64,000 nucleotides of DNA from Spirosoma aerolatum (GCF_002056795.1 NZ_CP020104.1:6209501-6273500); one strand, 5' to 3'; numbered from the stretch's first letter, positions 54,084 through 63,522 are shown. The notes: generated by a model not told the origin, from the letters alone. Made by a program: numbers and translations.

Positions 54084-54585
54084 ATGGATTCAGTTGTTTT
54101 GATCGGGCAATCAGTTGTTTCTTGATTCGATTAATCTTCACTCCCACATTCGACTCCGTGATACCCAGCATGGCCGCCATCTCTTTATAGCTGAAGCCAT
54201 CCAGCAGCAACAGGGTAATGGATCGATCGATTTCATCGAATTTGTGAATCTCTTCGTAGAGCCAGCTCAGGCGCTCGTCGAGTGGTACTTTGGCTTCCTG
54301 CAAAACAGCCTGAACCGTGTCGAGCGATTCGCGGCTTTTCGCATACTTTTGCTCTTTGCCAACCCACTTAATAGCGGTGTTGAGCGCAATGCGATAGACC
54401 CAGGTATTGACCAACGACTCTTTTCGGAAGGCGGGAATAGAGTGCCATACCTGAATCATTATCTCCTGAAACAGGTCATCCTGATCCATTGTCGTTGCTG
54501 CATAAGCCCGAACCACCTTAAAAATCTGCCCTTTATGTTGCTGAAGCCACTTGCCGAAAATATTGTTCTGCTCAGATTCCGTCAT
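54073..54585 (-). CDS. ECF-type RNA polymerase sigma factor
   Basis: 170 aa. Region 2 (MDQDDLFQEIMIQVWHSI, VNTWVYRIALNTAIKWVGK) and region 4 (IDRSITLLLLDGFSYKEMA, MLGITESNVGVKINRIKKQL) are present. Unlike the other two sigma proteins it lacks a hydrophobic C-terminal tail and has no FecR or SusC neighbours. Its product likely controls other genes, restrained by the overlapping membrane protein gene. Confidence 0.92.
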   Translation of the reverse strand: MTESEQNNIFGKWLQQHKGQIFKVVRAYAATTMDQDDLFQEIMIQVWHSIPAFRKESLVNTWVYRIALNTAIKWVGKEQKYAKSRESLDTVQAVLQEAKVPLDERLSWLYEEIHKFDEIDRSITLLLLDGFSYKEMAAMLGITESNVGVKINRIKKQLIARSKQLNPYGI

Positions 54586-54674
54586 GACTTCCTTGGTTTA
54601 CGCTAATTAGTACGCATCAGGCTTTCATTTCTTACAGATCGGAGCAAAATGACATACACCATAGCATTCTTAAA

Positions 54675-54710
54675 CAACAAACGCGAAGCCAGAAGACTTC
54701 GCGTTTGTTG
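54675..54710 (-). terminator. Hairpin terminator downstream of ygiQ
   Basis: A perfect 14-bp stem (CAACAAACGCGAAG and its complement) has an 8-nt loop. It sits 36 bp past the stop of the YgiQ gene on the minus strand, followed by TTTAAG. The T-run is short, so termination may be moderate. Confidence 0.6.
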
Positions 54711-54745
54711 GAGATAATTCCATTATTGCCCGTTGGCGATTGTAT

Positions 54746-56641
54746 CTACCGTTTTTTTCTAGCCGAAAAGTTTCGATTGAATGTCGGTTTACCCGATTTT
54801 TCTTTTTTCGGCCCACCCAGCAGTTTATCAGCCAGATCGGGGCGGTTGAGTTTGTTCAGGCGGTTCCGAATCCAGTCTTTGTATTCAGGTTTGTACCAGA
54901 AGAAATAGCGGTTTTGCGCCTGTTTCTCATCCCGCGTTTTGGCCGTTTTAACGGGTTTCAGCGTGTACGGATGCACACCTGAGTAGTAGATCACCTCAGC
55001 CACAGTCATGGGTGTGGGCGTGAAATCCTGCACCTGTTCGAGCTGAAAACCCATGTCTTTGGTTTCAGCTGCCAGGTTGGCCATGTCTTGTTCTTCACAG
55101 CCGGGGTGCGACGAAATGAAGTAGGGAATCAGCGGCTGCTTGAGGTTGTGCTTCTCCTGAATCTGGTCGTATTTTTTCTTGAACAGCTTAAAATACTTGA
55201 ACGATGGTTTCCGCATAATCCGCAGCGTATCGTCGGCGGTATGTTCAGGAGCCACTTTTAATCGGCCCGATACATGGCGCGTAGTCAGTTGCTCCATGTA
55301 TTCGTCGTGGTTACCGTCTTCGTTGTTTTTGTTGAAATCATCGACCAGTAGATCGTACCGAACACCCGACCCGACAAACGCTTTCTTGATTTTCGGATGC
55401 GCGTCGACCTGACGGTATAACTGCGTTAGAGGCTTATGTGAGGTATCGAGGTTCGAGCAGATAACCGGGTGAATACAGCTTGGACTCTGGCAACGGGCAC
55501 AGATCGACTCGTCTTTCCCCTTCATCTTATACATATTGGCCGAAGGGCCGCCCAGGTCCGAGATGTATCCCTTAAACTCAGGGTGTTTCGTAATCTCTTC
55601 GACTTCACGCATTACTGATTTCTCGCTCCGCGATGCAATAAACTTACCCTGGTGCGCCGAAATAGTACAAAAGCTACAGCCACCGAAACAACCCCGGTGC
55701 ATATTGACCGAGAATTTGATCATCTCGTAAGCTGGAATCGGCCCACGTTTTTTGTATTTCGGATGCGGCAGACGGGTATACGGCAGATCGAACGACTTAT
55801 CGATTTCGGTCTCGTCCATCGTTTTGAACGGCGGATTAATCACCAGAACCTGATCGCCAACCTTTTGGGTGATCCGGTTCGCCTGCCACTTGTTGGACTC
55901 AACCTCGACAATCTTGAAATTGGCCGCGTACTTGATCTTATCGTCCAGACACTCCTCATGACTCGACAACTCTACTGTATTCCAGTTGTTGTAATCCCGC
56001 AGTTCGGTCTGTGCATCATGCATGAATGCCACCTGATTGATATTCCGCATGGACGAAAACGGTACATTTTTCCGAACCAGTTTCAGGATTTCACGCAGAG
56101 GCTGCTCTCCCATACCATATACCAGCATATCAGCCCCTGAATCGACCAGAATCGACGGCATCAGTTTATCCTGCCAATAATCGTAGTGGGTTACCCGACG
56201 CAGGGACGCTTCAATACCTCCCAGCAGAACGGGCACATCTGGATACAATGTTTTCAGAATGTTGGAATACACAATGGTGGCGTAGTCGGGGCGGAAACCC
56301 GCTTCGCCACCGGGGGTATAGGAATCATTGGAACGCAGACGCTTATTGGCCGTGTAATGGTTCACCATCGAATCCATACAGCCTGCCGTTACGCCAAAGA
56401 AATATTTAGGGCGACCAAATTTCTTGAAATCGCGTAGATCGTCTTTCCAGTTGGGTTGGGCAATAATGGCTACGCGAAACCCTTCGCTTTCCATAATCCG
56501 ACCAATAACGGCGGTTCCGAAAGCCGGATGGTCAACATAGGCGTCCCCCGACACCAGCACAATATCCACTTCGTCCCAGCCTCTCTTGTCAACTTCCTGT
56601 TTTGTGAGCGGCAACCAATCGGTAAGGGGTCTTTCCAGCAT
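54746..56641 (-). CDS. ygiQ: YgiQ-family radical SAM protein
   Basis: 631 aa, the length usual for YgiQ/UPF0313. The radical SAM cluster motif is HRGCFGGCSFCTIS (CxxxCxxC), preceded by DIVLVSGDAYVDHPAFG and followed by GRLKVAPEHTADD and FISSHPGCEEQDM. Other family landmarks are SGDAYVDH in the cobalamin-binding-like N-terminus and PTPMTVAEVIYYSGVHP. The radical SAM chemistry and substrate are not known. The C-terminus is basic (KKEKSGKPTFNRNFSARKKR). It is an isolated minus-strand gene with its own terminator. Confidence 0.95.
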   Translation of the reverse strand: MLERPLTDWLPLTKQEVDKRGWDEVDIVLVSGDAYVDHPAFGTAVIGRIMESEGFRVAIIAQPNWKDDLRDFKKFGRPKYFFGVTAGCMDSMVNHYTANKRLRSNDSYTPGGEAGFRPDYATIVYSNILKTLYPDVPVLLGGIEASLRRVTHYDYWQDKLMPSILVDSGADMLVYGMGEQPLREILKLVRKNVPFSSMRNINQVAFMHDAQTELRDYNNWNTVELSSHEECLDDKIKYAANFKIVEVESNKWQANRITQKVGDQVLVINPPFKTMDETEIDKSFDLPYTRLPHPKYKKRGPIPAYEMIKFSVNMHRGCFGGCSFCTISAHQGKFIASRSEKSVMREVEEITKHPEFKGYISDLGGPSANMYKMKGKDESICARCQSPSCIHPVICSNLDTSHKPLTQLYRQVDAHPKIKKAFVGSGVRYDLLVDDFNKNNEDGNHDEYMEQLTTRHVSGRLKVAPEHTADDTLRIMRKPSFKYFKLFKKKYDQIQEKHNLKQPLIPYFISSHPGCEEQDMANLAAETKDMGFQLEQVQDFTPTPMTVAEVIYYSGVHPYTLKPVKTAKTRDEKQAQNRYFFWYKPEYKDWIRNRLNKLNRPDLADKLLGGPKKEKSGKPTFNRNFSARKKR

Positions 56642-56718
56642 AAATACGTGAGCTAATCTATCTGGAAACCACTGATTAGCTGAAATGATTCACTCAAACG
56701 CCGTTCTTAAAAGCTATT

Positions 56719-56801
56719 GCCAATAGAACACAGATTATTATGATCTTTATGATTTCATCAGTGCTGATCATAAAGATCATAATAATCCGCGTTCTATTGG
56801 C
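56719..56801. repeat. Long inverted repeat between divergent ygiQ and Nif3-like genes
   Basis: Arms 56719-56753 and 56767-56801 match over 35 positions with two transitions, around a 13-nt loop. The inner stretch ATTATTATGATCTTTATGAT is exactly complementary. Minus-strand RNA would pair fully using two G.U wobbles. It lies between divergent genes, so it cannot end either gene's transcript; it may be a mobile palindrome or a 5' UTR structure of ygiQ. Confidence 0.8.
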
Positions 56802-56858
56802 CCCGATTCTCTTTCATCAAAATTGCGTAATATCGTTTCGTCTAAACCAAAACCAGGC

Positions 56859-57761
56859 ATGAATACGCTACCCGGACGCCGTCAATTTCTGACAACTGTC
56901 ACAAAAGCTGTTGGCACGTCACTCCTGATCAATACGCCTTTTCTGACGAAAGCAGGTTCGTCGACCACAGCCACGTTTACCGTTGGGCAAGTGATGGATC
57001 TGATTCTGAAAACGATACCCGGCGCCCCATTTCCCAAAACCGTCGATACCCTGAAATCGGGTAGCCCATCCCAGACCATCACGGGAATTATATCGACTAT
57101 GTTTACGACCATTGAGGTTATTGAAAAAACCATTGCTGCCGGAGCCAACTTCATCATCGCCCACGAACCAACTTTCTACAATCACCTCGACGAAACCGAC
57201 TGGCTCAGCAACGATCCGGTATTCAAACACAAACATGACCTGCTGACGAAAAATAACATTGCTGTCTGGCGATTCCACGATTATTGGCATTCACATAAAC
57301 CTGATGGCATTCGGGCTGGCATGCTGTCGGCGTTGGGCTGGGAAAAATACGTAGACCCCGAAAACCCGCAGGTTCTTCTGCTGCCATCAACCACGGTAGG
57401 TCAGATTATTACCCATGCCAAGCAGAAACTGGGTATACAGCAGGTGCGGGTCGTTGGTGATACAGCTCAGAAATGCCAGCGCGTGTTGCTGTTGCCGGGT
57501 GCTGCGGGTGGTCGAAATCAGATCATGGCTATCGAAAAAGCCAAACCCGATGTGGTACTGTGCGGAGAAGCCAGTGAGTGGGAAACGCCCGAGTACATCC
57601 GCGATGCCCGTCGGCAGGGGCAGACCATTTCACTGGTAGTACTGGGTCATATCATGAGCGAAGCCGCCGGGATGGAATGGCTCGTTTCGTGGCTGCAACC
57701 CAAAGTACCCGGCGTAAAGGTCAGCTACATTCCGTCGGGCAATCCGTTTAGCTACGAATAG
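56859..57761 (+). CDS. Nif3-like (DUF34) protein with twin-arginine signal
   Basis: 300 aa from ATG 56859; 12 extra residues would need a TTG start. The N-terminus (MNTLPGRRQFLTTVTKAVGT) has a twin-arginine motif, whereas Nif3 proteins are normally cytoplasmic. Nif3 landmarks: IIAHEPTFYNHLD in place of the usual IIAHHP, so a metal-binding His appears replaced by Glu; VVGDTAQKCQRVLLLPGAAG; DVVLCGEASEWE; VVLGHIMSEAAGMEWL. The protein may be an exported metal-dependent hydrolase with an altered site. It is followed by a hairpin terminator. Confidence 0.78.
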   Translation: MNTLPGRRQFLTTVTKAVGTSLLINTPFLTKAGSSTTATFTVGQVMDLILKTIPGAPFPKTVDTLKSGSPSQTITGIISTMFTTIEVIEKTIAAGANFIIAHEPTFYNHLDETDWLSNDPVFKHKHDLLTKNNIAVWRFHDYWHSHKPDGIRAGMLSALGWEKYVDPENPQVLLLPSTTVGQIITHAKQKLGIQQVRVVGDTAQKCQRVLLLPGAAGGRNQIMAIEKAKPDVVLCGEASEWETPEYIRDARRQGQTISLVVLGHIMSEAAGMEWLVSWLQPKVPGVKVSYIPSGNPFSYE

Positions 57762-57769
57762 TTTTTCTC

Positions 57770-57808
57770 AGCCCAACCTCTCTTCCGTTTTGAGAGAGGT
57801 TGGGCTGA
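57770..57808. terminator. Bidirectional hairpin terminator between convergent genes
   Basis: A perfect 15-bp stem (CAGCCCAACCTCTCT and its complement) has a 9-nt loop. It sits 8 bp after the stop of the Nif3-like gene and 5 bp before the stop of the convergent gene at 57814. T-rich stretches flank the left side (TTTTTCTCAGC). It can serve both transcripts. Confidence 0.75.
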
Positions 57809-57813
57809 AGGCA

Positions 57814-60800
57814 TTACTGATTGAACTGAATGCTTTTCAACTGAATAATACCATCGTTGGGTTTGTCGCGCTTCACGACTATCACATACACATCGTGACG
57901 ACCCGTAAAGGGTGTGTCGAACGTACTGGTTACCTGCGCAGTCTTATTCCAGGCCCCCGTCGCTTTATACGGCACCCGGCTTACCACAGGGCCTGCATAC
58001 GAGTCCAGCCGCACTTCAATTTCACCATCCTTATCCTGCGATGAATAGTCGTAGGTCAGCGACTTGATGGTCGTCATATCGACGCCTTTCAGCAATACAT
58101 ACGATTTGTGGTTCCCTGCGCTCAGGTTGTTACCGAAACGGGGAAACCCTACATACGCGTCCGCATTGATCGTTTTCACATTAGCACTACGCAGCGTAAT
58201 AACTTCCGAGCCGGTCAGTGGCCCAACTGCCTTGCCGCCCGGTGTGGATTCGCCCTTATCGGTATAGGATGCCAGGATGGTGTATTGCCCACGGGTCTCT
58301 TCGGGTTTGTGCTCGTTCAGCGCCAGACTTCCCTGCAAGGGAAGCGTCTTTTGCTTACGGGCATCGGTCAGCGAGAAAATATACTTGACCATTTCCTGCG
58401 CATCCTGCACCGGAATTTGGGGATGGGCGCTCATCAGGTGATCTTTGCTCCAGTTGCCGCCACCGCCTTCAATGATTTTCTTCGCTAGCCGTTCCACACT
58501 CCCTGCCTGTCCTTTATACCGATCTGCAACCGCCAGAAACGTCGGCCCAACGGAAGGCTTATCGATGGTATGACAGGCTTTACAATCACTCCCTGCAACC
58601 AGGGTTTTTCCAAGTGAGCCATTCCCGACCATCGCCAAATCCTGGTGGCCCTGCTGGGGTCCCAGAACAGGTGTCCCTCGCGGCTGAGCATTGTATTCGT
58701 AAACGACTTTAATACGTTTCGGATCAATTTTGCCGTCTTCCTTATCGGTTACTTTGACAGCGTAGGTGAACGGTTTGCCCTCCCAGAAGAACGACTTGTT
58801 ATCCGGGGTTGCAATCATCACATCAGGTTTAGCATTGCCCACTTTCACGACAATCGTATCGGCTCCAACCAGACCTGTTTGATCGGCCACCCGCAGAATG
58901 GCGTTATAAACACCCGGTTGAGTATAGGTGTATGTCGCCATGGGCTGGGTAGCGCCAACCGTTTTGCCATCGAACAACCACTGATAGGTCAGTTTGTCGT
59001 CTTCGTCCAGGTCAGTCCCACGTCCACTAAATTTAACCCGCAACGGAGCCGGTCCAACTGCTTCCCGAATCACCGGTGCATTGCGCCCATCAGAAGTCAG
59101 GTACGAACGAGCATTCAACTGCGCCATCGCCAATGAATCGACCACATTAGCGCGTACGGTCGGTGCCCGGTTCCCGGTATTGTACTCTATTTTAACTAAC
59201 CGCGCATCGTCGTTGTCAGCGCCATATACTGAGCCATATTCAAGCATATACATTACCCCGTCTTTGCCAAAAGCCAGATCGATGGGCCGCCGAAAATCGC
59301 CGTTACCAGCCATGAAGGGTTCGGTACGGACGTAATTATCGTTCTTGTCGATGCGGAGAGCCATTACCCAGTTGCGCATCCAGTCGAAAATGAACAGCGC
59401 CCCATCGTAGTATTCCGGGAATTTGTTTTTAGAGGCCGAATTGGGATCGTACGTATAAAACTCCCCTGCCATTGCACTTCGTCCACCCTGCCCCAACTCC
59501 GGAAACTCCTTCGAGGCCGCATACGGATACCAGATCATCGCCGGATTTACGGGCGGCAGGTGCTTCAGCCCCGTGCTTTTGGGCGAATCGTTTACCGGGT
59601 CATTTGGATCAAAACGAGAGCCAATGGCATTGGTAGCAAAATCATTGGCTGCATACGGCTGACTGTTACCAATGAACAACGGCCAGCCAAAATTGCCCGC
59701 TTTTTTAGCCTGATTAAATTCGTCGTAGCCCCGTGGTCCCAGCGTACTGTCTTTCCCGGCATCTGGCCCGATTTCGCCCCAATACAGTACCGACGATTTA
59801 GGGTTCAGTGCAATACGATAGGGATTTCGCAGGCCCATCGTATAAATTTCAGGGCGGGTTTGTGCCGTACCTTTCGGAAAAAGATTGCCTTCGGGAATGG
59901 TATACGTGCCATCGGTCTGGGGCCGGATGCGCAGGATTTTACCCCGTAAATCGTTCGTATTAGCGGCTGTTCCCCGCGCATCAGCGGCTAAATGATCGGG
60001 TCGGGCATCGATCGGTGCGTAACCGATCGACGGGAAAGGGTTGGTGTGATCACCTGTCGAGAGATAAAGATTGCCTTCTTTATCGAAGGCCAGCGAACCG
60101 CCATGGTGAGCACCCGACTCAGCGATACTGGGCACTTTAAGCAGCACTTTTTCGGATGACAGATCAATCGTATTGTCGTCTTTCAGGGTAAACCGCGACA
60201 GGTTATACGACGGATCCTTGTCGAACGGGGGCGAATAATAGACATAGAACCAGTGATTGGCAGCAAAGTTCGGATCGAGGGTAATGCCCTGTAAACCATG
60301 CCCGAATTTGGTGGGTGCGTCGAACTTATGGACTAGCTGGTGCTTGTTGGTCTTCGTGTCATAGACCGACAGATTGCCACTACGCTCGGTAAAGAAAACC
60401 CGACCATCGTTGGCAACTGCCACTTCCATCGGCTCGTTTAAATCGTTGACCAGAACCGTTTTCACGAACCGATTATCCTCGGGCATCACCACTGAATATG
60501 ACTTACTATAATCCAGCGGCTTACCACTCCCCATTACCCAGTTGAGTGCTCCCAGCAGGTGCTGTACGAACAACGGTTCGCTGAAGCTTTCGTCGGTATG
60601 GCCTCCACCCGTATAATACGCCCGGCCGCCATCGAACTCATGATACCACGCAATTGGGTGATTAGCGCCATTGATTCCACCGTCGTAGGTGTTTTCATCC
60701 AGGTTAGCCAGTACGTGCAGATCCGTGTAGAGTGATCGATAATTATACCACTCGTCGGTACGCTCCCAATGGTCGGGAAGCATATTGGTCGACCTATGAC

Positions 60801-61359
60801 TCTTATCCAGTACATCGACGGTTGCTTTCCGCACGTTGGAGTTGCTGGGATGGCTGGCAAAATAGCCCCCTACCAGTTTGTTGTACCAGGGCCAGTCGTA
60901 TTCGGTATCGGCAGCCGCGTGGATGCCCAAATAACCGCCACCTGCCTGAATGTATCGCTCAAAAGCGGCCTGTTGTACCTGATTCAGCACATTACCAGTA
61001 GTACTGAGCCAGATAACGGCCTGATAATGTTTCAGACTATCATCGTTGAAATAGTCAGCATTTTTGGTGGTATCGACCCGAAAGTTATTTTCCCGCCCCA
61101 ATTTCTGAATGGCGGCAATCCCAGACGGGATAGAGGTATGTTTCCACCCTTTCGTTTTCGAAAAGACCAACACGCGTTTGGGCGCAACAGGCACGGGTGG
61201 CGTTGGCGCAGTTGCAACCGTAGAAGTCGAGGTTGTTTTCGTGACTGTGGTTGTGGTAACCGTTTTTGGATTACTGGCACAGGCATACAAGCCAGCCGCA
61301 GCACCTAGAGTAGCCAGCCAGCGAAGTATAGGCTTAGGAGAGTTCGTTAACGTAATCAT
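57814..61359 (-). CDS. Multidomain lipoprotein: ThuA, PQQ sugar dehydrogenase-like, PKD, cytochrome c, CBM-like
   Basis: About 1181 aa from ATG 61359 (MITLTNSPKPILRWLATLGA), with lipobox GLYAC. After a Thr-rich linker come a ThuA-like domain (KRVLVFSKTKGWKHTSIP, LGIHAAADTEYDWPWY, WYHEFDGGRAYYTGGGHTDE) and a six-bladed PQQ-type sugar/sorbosone dehydrogenase (FFTERSGNLSVYD, GLQGITLDPNFA, GAHHGGSLAFDKEGNLYL, LRGKILRIRPQTDGTY, GLRNPYRIALNP). A PKD domain, a c-type cytochrome (DCKACH, LMSAHPQIP) and a beta-sandwich end (EIEVRLDSYAGPVVSRVPY) follow. It oxidises a sugar in the periplasm and passes electrons to heme. Such fusions are known in Bacteroidota. Confidence 0.9.
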   Translation of the reverse strand: MITLTNSPKPILRWLATLGAAAGLYACASNPKTVTTTTVTKTTSTSTVATAPTPPVPVAPKRVLVFSKTKGWKHTSIPSGIAAIQKLGRENNFRVDTTKNADYFNDDSLKHYQAVIWLSTTGNVLNQVQQAAFERYIQAGGGYLGIHAAADTEYDWPWYNKLVGGYFASHPSNSNVRKATVDVLDKSHRSTNMLPDHWERTDEWYNYRSLYTDLHVLANLDENTYDGGINGANHPIAWYHEFDGGRAYYTGGGHTDESFSEPLFVQHLLGALNWVMGSGKPLDYSKSYSVVMPEDNRFVKTVLVNDLNEPMEVAVANDGRVFFTERSGNLSVYDTKTNKHQLVHKFDAPTKFGHGLQGITLDPNFAANHWFYVYYSPPFDKDPSYNLSRFTLKDDNTIDLSSEKVLLKVPSIAESGAHHGGSLAFDKEGNLYLSTGDHTNPFPSIGYAPIDARPDHLAADARGTAANTNDLRGKILRIRPQTDGTYTIPEGNLFPKGTAQTRPEIYTMGLRNPYRIALNPKSSVLYWGEIGPDAGKDSTLGPRGYDEFNQAKKAGNFGWPLFIGNSQPYAANDFATNAIGSRFDPNDPVNDSPKSTGLKHLPPVNPAMIWYPYAASKEFPELGQGGRSAMAGEFYTYDPNSASKNKFPEYYDGALFIFDWMRNWVMALRIDKNDNYVRTEPFMAGNGDFRRPIDLAFGKDGVMYMLEYGSVYGADNDDARLVKIEYNTGNRAPTVRANVVDSLAMAQLNARSYLTSDGRNAPVIREAVGPAPLRVKFSGRGTDLDEDDKLTYQWLFDGKTVGATQPMATYTYTQPGVYNAILRVADQTGLVGADTIVVKVGNAKPDVMIATPDNKSFFWEGKPFTYAVKVTDKEDGKIDPKRIKVVYEYNAQPRGTPVLGPQQGHQDLAMVGNGSLGKTLVAGSDCKACHTIDKPSVGPTFLAVADRYKGQAGSVERLAKKIIEGGGGNWSKDHLMSAHPQIPVQDAQEMVKYIFSLTDARKQKTLPLQGSLALNEHKPEETRGQYTILASYTDKGESTPGGKAVGPLTGSEVITLRSANVKTINADAYVGFPRFGNNLSAGNHKSYVLLKGVDMTTIKSLTYDYSSQDKDGEIEVRLDSYAGPVVSRVPYKATGAWNKTAQVTSTFDTPFTGRHDVYVIVVKRDKPNDGIIQLKSIQFNQ

Positions 61360-61779
61360 AAAAAAGGTAGGTTGGGCCTTCGAATCGGTCACAGATCTTA
61401 TCTCTTTTTGAGCCGAATCGACTAGCTGGTTAATAAGCAAATTGGCGCTCCAAACTACCTGTATTCTGTGGTTCGGTATTGGCCTAATCGGACTATACAG
61501 TAAATAGCAATTCCAACAAAAACACTACTTAGGAAGAACTACTTACTCATCAAATAACCTACTGGTGCTGATTTTAATCATGAAAGCAAAAGTTCGTGTA
61601 TGAATTCAGCCTGTTCATGTACTCTTCAGCCGTGTTGATAAACTCATTAAAAACAGACTTCCATTCCACTTACTCAAAATTTATTTTTGTTGTTACTGGG
61701 TCTTTGAAGGACGCTTGTATAAGCCATTGACTATTGCCTATGAACACCAGTAGGTGGTGTTCGGCCCGCCGTTTTTATT
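61360..61779. other. Intergenic region between divergent genes, nothing recognised
   Basis: 420 bases separate the large lipoprotein gene (minus) from the LytTR gene (plus). No ORF with family similarity, strong hairpin or repeat is visible. TATTTTTG at 61682-61689 fits the Bacteroidota -7 promoter box TAnnTTTG, but I see no -33 TTTG partner at the right distance. Confidence 0.4.
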
Positions 61780-62154
61780 ATGAAAAAAAGACTGACTATT
61801 GCAAAAGGCCATTACCGATTCGATACCAATGCTGTTCTTTACCTAACTGGCGATGCCAATTACTGCTATGTGCACATGCTCAACGGCGACATGGTTTTGA
61901 CCAGTCGTACGCTGAAGTGGTTCGAAAAGCAGTGGCCCTCCTTTCTGCGGGTCCATAAACATGCGCTCGTCAATCCACAGCATGCATTTCAGGTAAACAG
62001 AGCCGCTCGGCTCACCTCGCCCAGCTACTTGATCATGCGCGATCAGACTCAGCTTCTGATCTCCCGTCGGCGTTTATCGGATGTAGTTGAGCAATTAAGT
62101 CCACTGCACAAAATCGTTTATGCTAAACGGCATCGGTCAGCCATTATGTCCTGA
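61780..62154 (+). CDS. LytTR-domain DNA-binding protein, standalone
   Basis: 124 aa consisting almost only of a LytTR domain: NAVLYLTGDANYCYVHMLNG, MVLTSRTLKWFEKQWPSFLR, VHKHALVNPQHAFQVNR and QLLISRRRLSDVVEQL. LytTR proteins usually follow a response-regulator receiver domain; none is fused or nearby. It could bind DNA on its own and regulate a neighbour. A decayed tandem copy follows at 62171. Confidence 0.85.
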   Translation: MKKRLTIAKGHYRFDTNAVLYLTGDANYCYVHMLNGDMVLTSRTLKWFEKQWPSFLRVHKHALVNPQHAFQVNRAARLTSPSYLIMRDQTQLLISRRRLSDVVEQLSPLHKIVYAKRHRSAIMS

Positions 62155-62170
62155 GATCAATCAATAAAAA

Positions 62171-62425
62171 ACCCTCTATCTCACCGGCGAAGAAAACTAT
62201 AGGCACATCCACCTCATCAATGGCGACGTGATTTTGATGTCGCGCACCTTAAAAGGGTTTGAAAAACGCTGGCCCTCGTTCGTACGAGTCCACAAACACG
62301 CCCTGATCAATTCCCAGCATGCGTTTCGAGTAAAGTGAGCTGCCCGATTAACGCTACCCGGTTACCTGGTTATGCGGGATCAGACCCAGTTGCTCATTTC
62401 CCGTCGGCGCCAGGGAGATCGCCCA
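62171..62425 (+). pseudogene. Decayed tandem copy of the LytTR gene
   Basis: Sixteen bp after the first LytTR stop, another frame reads TLYLTGEENYRHIHLINGD, LMSRTLKGFEKRWPSFVRVH, KHALINSQHAFRVK, then a TGA stop at 62336-62338. Beyond it the domain continues (AARLTLPGYLVMRDQTQLL, ISRRRQG). There is no start codon upstream: an in-frame TAA lies just before. The similarity to the first copy runs from strand 2 to the end, so this is a duplicated gene that lost its start and gained a stop. Confidence 0.85.
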
Positions 62426-62575
62426 ATTAAGCTTCATGCCAGAAATAGGATACGAACGTCAATCCTATCTTCTCCAAGCAGCTGTAGGTCATAGAATCCT
62501 GATTCCAGGTGCATATAAAGTCAGCCCTTAGACTTATGTTTTTAGTCTCCTTCCTACATGTATTCTGGCAATAGG

Positions 62576-63511
62576 TTAGGCCAGTGGAATACTCGCTTTA
62601 TCAGCCTGACTGATGACGAACTGACGGGCTTCGTCATACTCTTCTGCCGTGCGGAGGTGCTCCAACATCATAGGCACTTCGCGCGGTAGAGCCGTTACAT
62701 TACGGATGTACGTTTGATAATCCATCTGCCCCCGCCCCGGCATGGTTTCGGCAAAATGGCCGTCTTTTCCATAAATGTCCTTGGCATGAACAGATACGAT
62801 CCAGCGGCCTAGCTTCTGAAACGTTTCGTTGATAAGGGCTGTGTTGTTATAATAGCGTGCTGGACTGTTGATGATATTGGCAATGTCGACATGAGCAGCA
62901 AAGGCAGGCCGATCGATGGCGTTGATAAACTGGAGGTACGAATCCGGCCCATCGGGTAAGCTCCAGCCCATCATTTCGAGGGCAAATCGGGCTCGCCTGG
63001 GCTTCACGGCATCGATCACTTTCCGGCAGTTTTCAACCGTTGCGTCGATGTATTCCTGAGTCAGGTTTCGGGCATCGGGACCATCCCATTGGGTACGGTT
63101 GAACGACCCGGCAATGTTCACGCAGGTAAGGGCACCAACCGCTTCGGCCAGTGCCAGTCGTTCTGTCACGTAATCCAGGTTTTTCTTCCGTTTTACCGCA
63201 TCGGCCTCCAGCATATTTACCCACGCCCCCACCTCAGCGATAAGTACATTCTGACTAGCAAAGGCTTTCCGAATGGCATCAATCCGGGTCGTATCTGTGA
63301 GTTCTACCTTCGGAACGTAGGCCGCGCTGTAGCGTAACCGGCGATGTTCGCGGGCCAACTCGGCGGGATCATCGCTTTTCAGAAAAATAGGCCCGCCTAA
63401 CCGTAGCGGGTTTTGTTTCGTCGGTTGACGGTCAACTAGCGAAGGTAGCAAAATACTACCCGCCAGCACGGACGACGATTGCAGAAATTTACGACGCGAA
63501 AGAGAAACCAT
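62576..63511 (-). CDS. Secreted sugar phosphate isomerase/epimerase-like protein with twin-arginine signal
   Basis: 311 aa from ATG 63511 (MVSLSRRKFLQSSSVLAGSI), with an SRRKFLQ twin-arginine motif; a longer reading would need a TTG codon at 63526. TIM-barrel landmarks are RFALEMMGWSLPDGPDSYLQ (Glu), FAAHVDIANIINSP (His/Asp), WIVSVHAKDIY (His) and MPGRGQMDYQTYIRN. It follows the ThuA-like gene by 11 bp, the same ThuA plus epimerase pairing seen at 16258-17875. Confidence 0.86.
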   Translation of the reverse strand: MVSLSRRKFLQSSSVLAGSILLPSLVDRQPTKQNPLRLGGPIFLKSDDPAELAREHRRLRYSAAYVPKVELTDTTRIDAIRKAFASQNVLIAEVGAWVNMLEADAVKRKKNLDYVTERLALAEAVGALTCVNIAGSFNRTQWDGPDARNLTQEYIDATVENCRKVIDAVKPRRARFALEMMGWSLPDGPDSYLQFINAIDRPAFAAHVDIANIINSPARYYNNTALINETFQKLGRWIVSVHAKDIYGKDGHFAETMPGRGQMDYQTYIRNVTALPREVPMMLEHLRTAEEYDEARQFVISQADKASIPLA

Positions 63512-63522
63512 AAGTTTACCAA

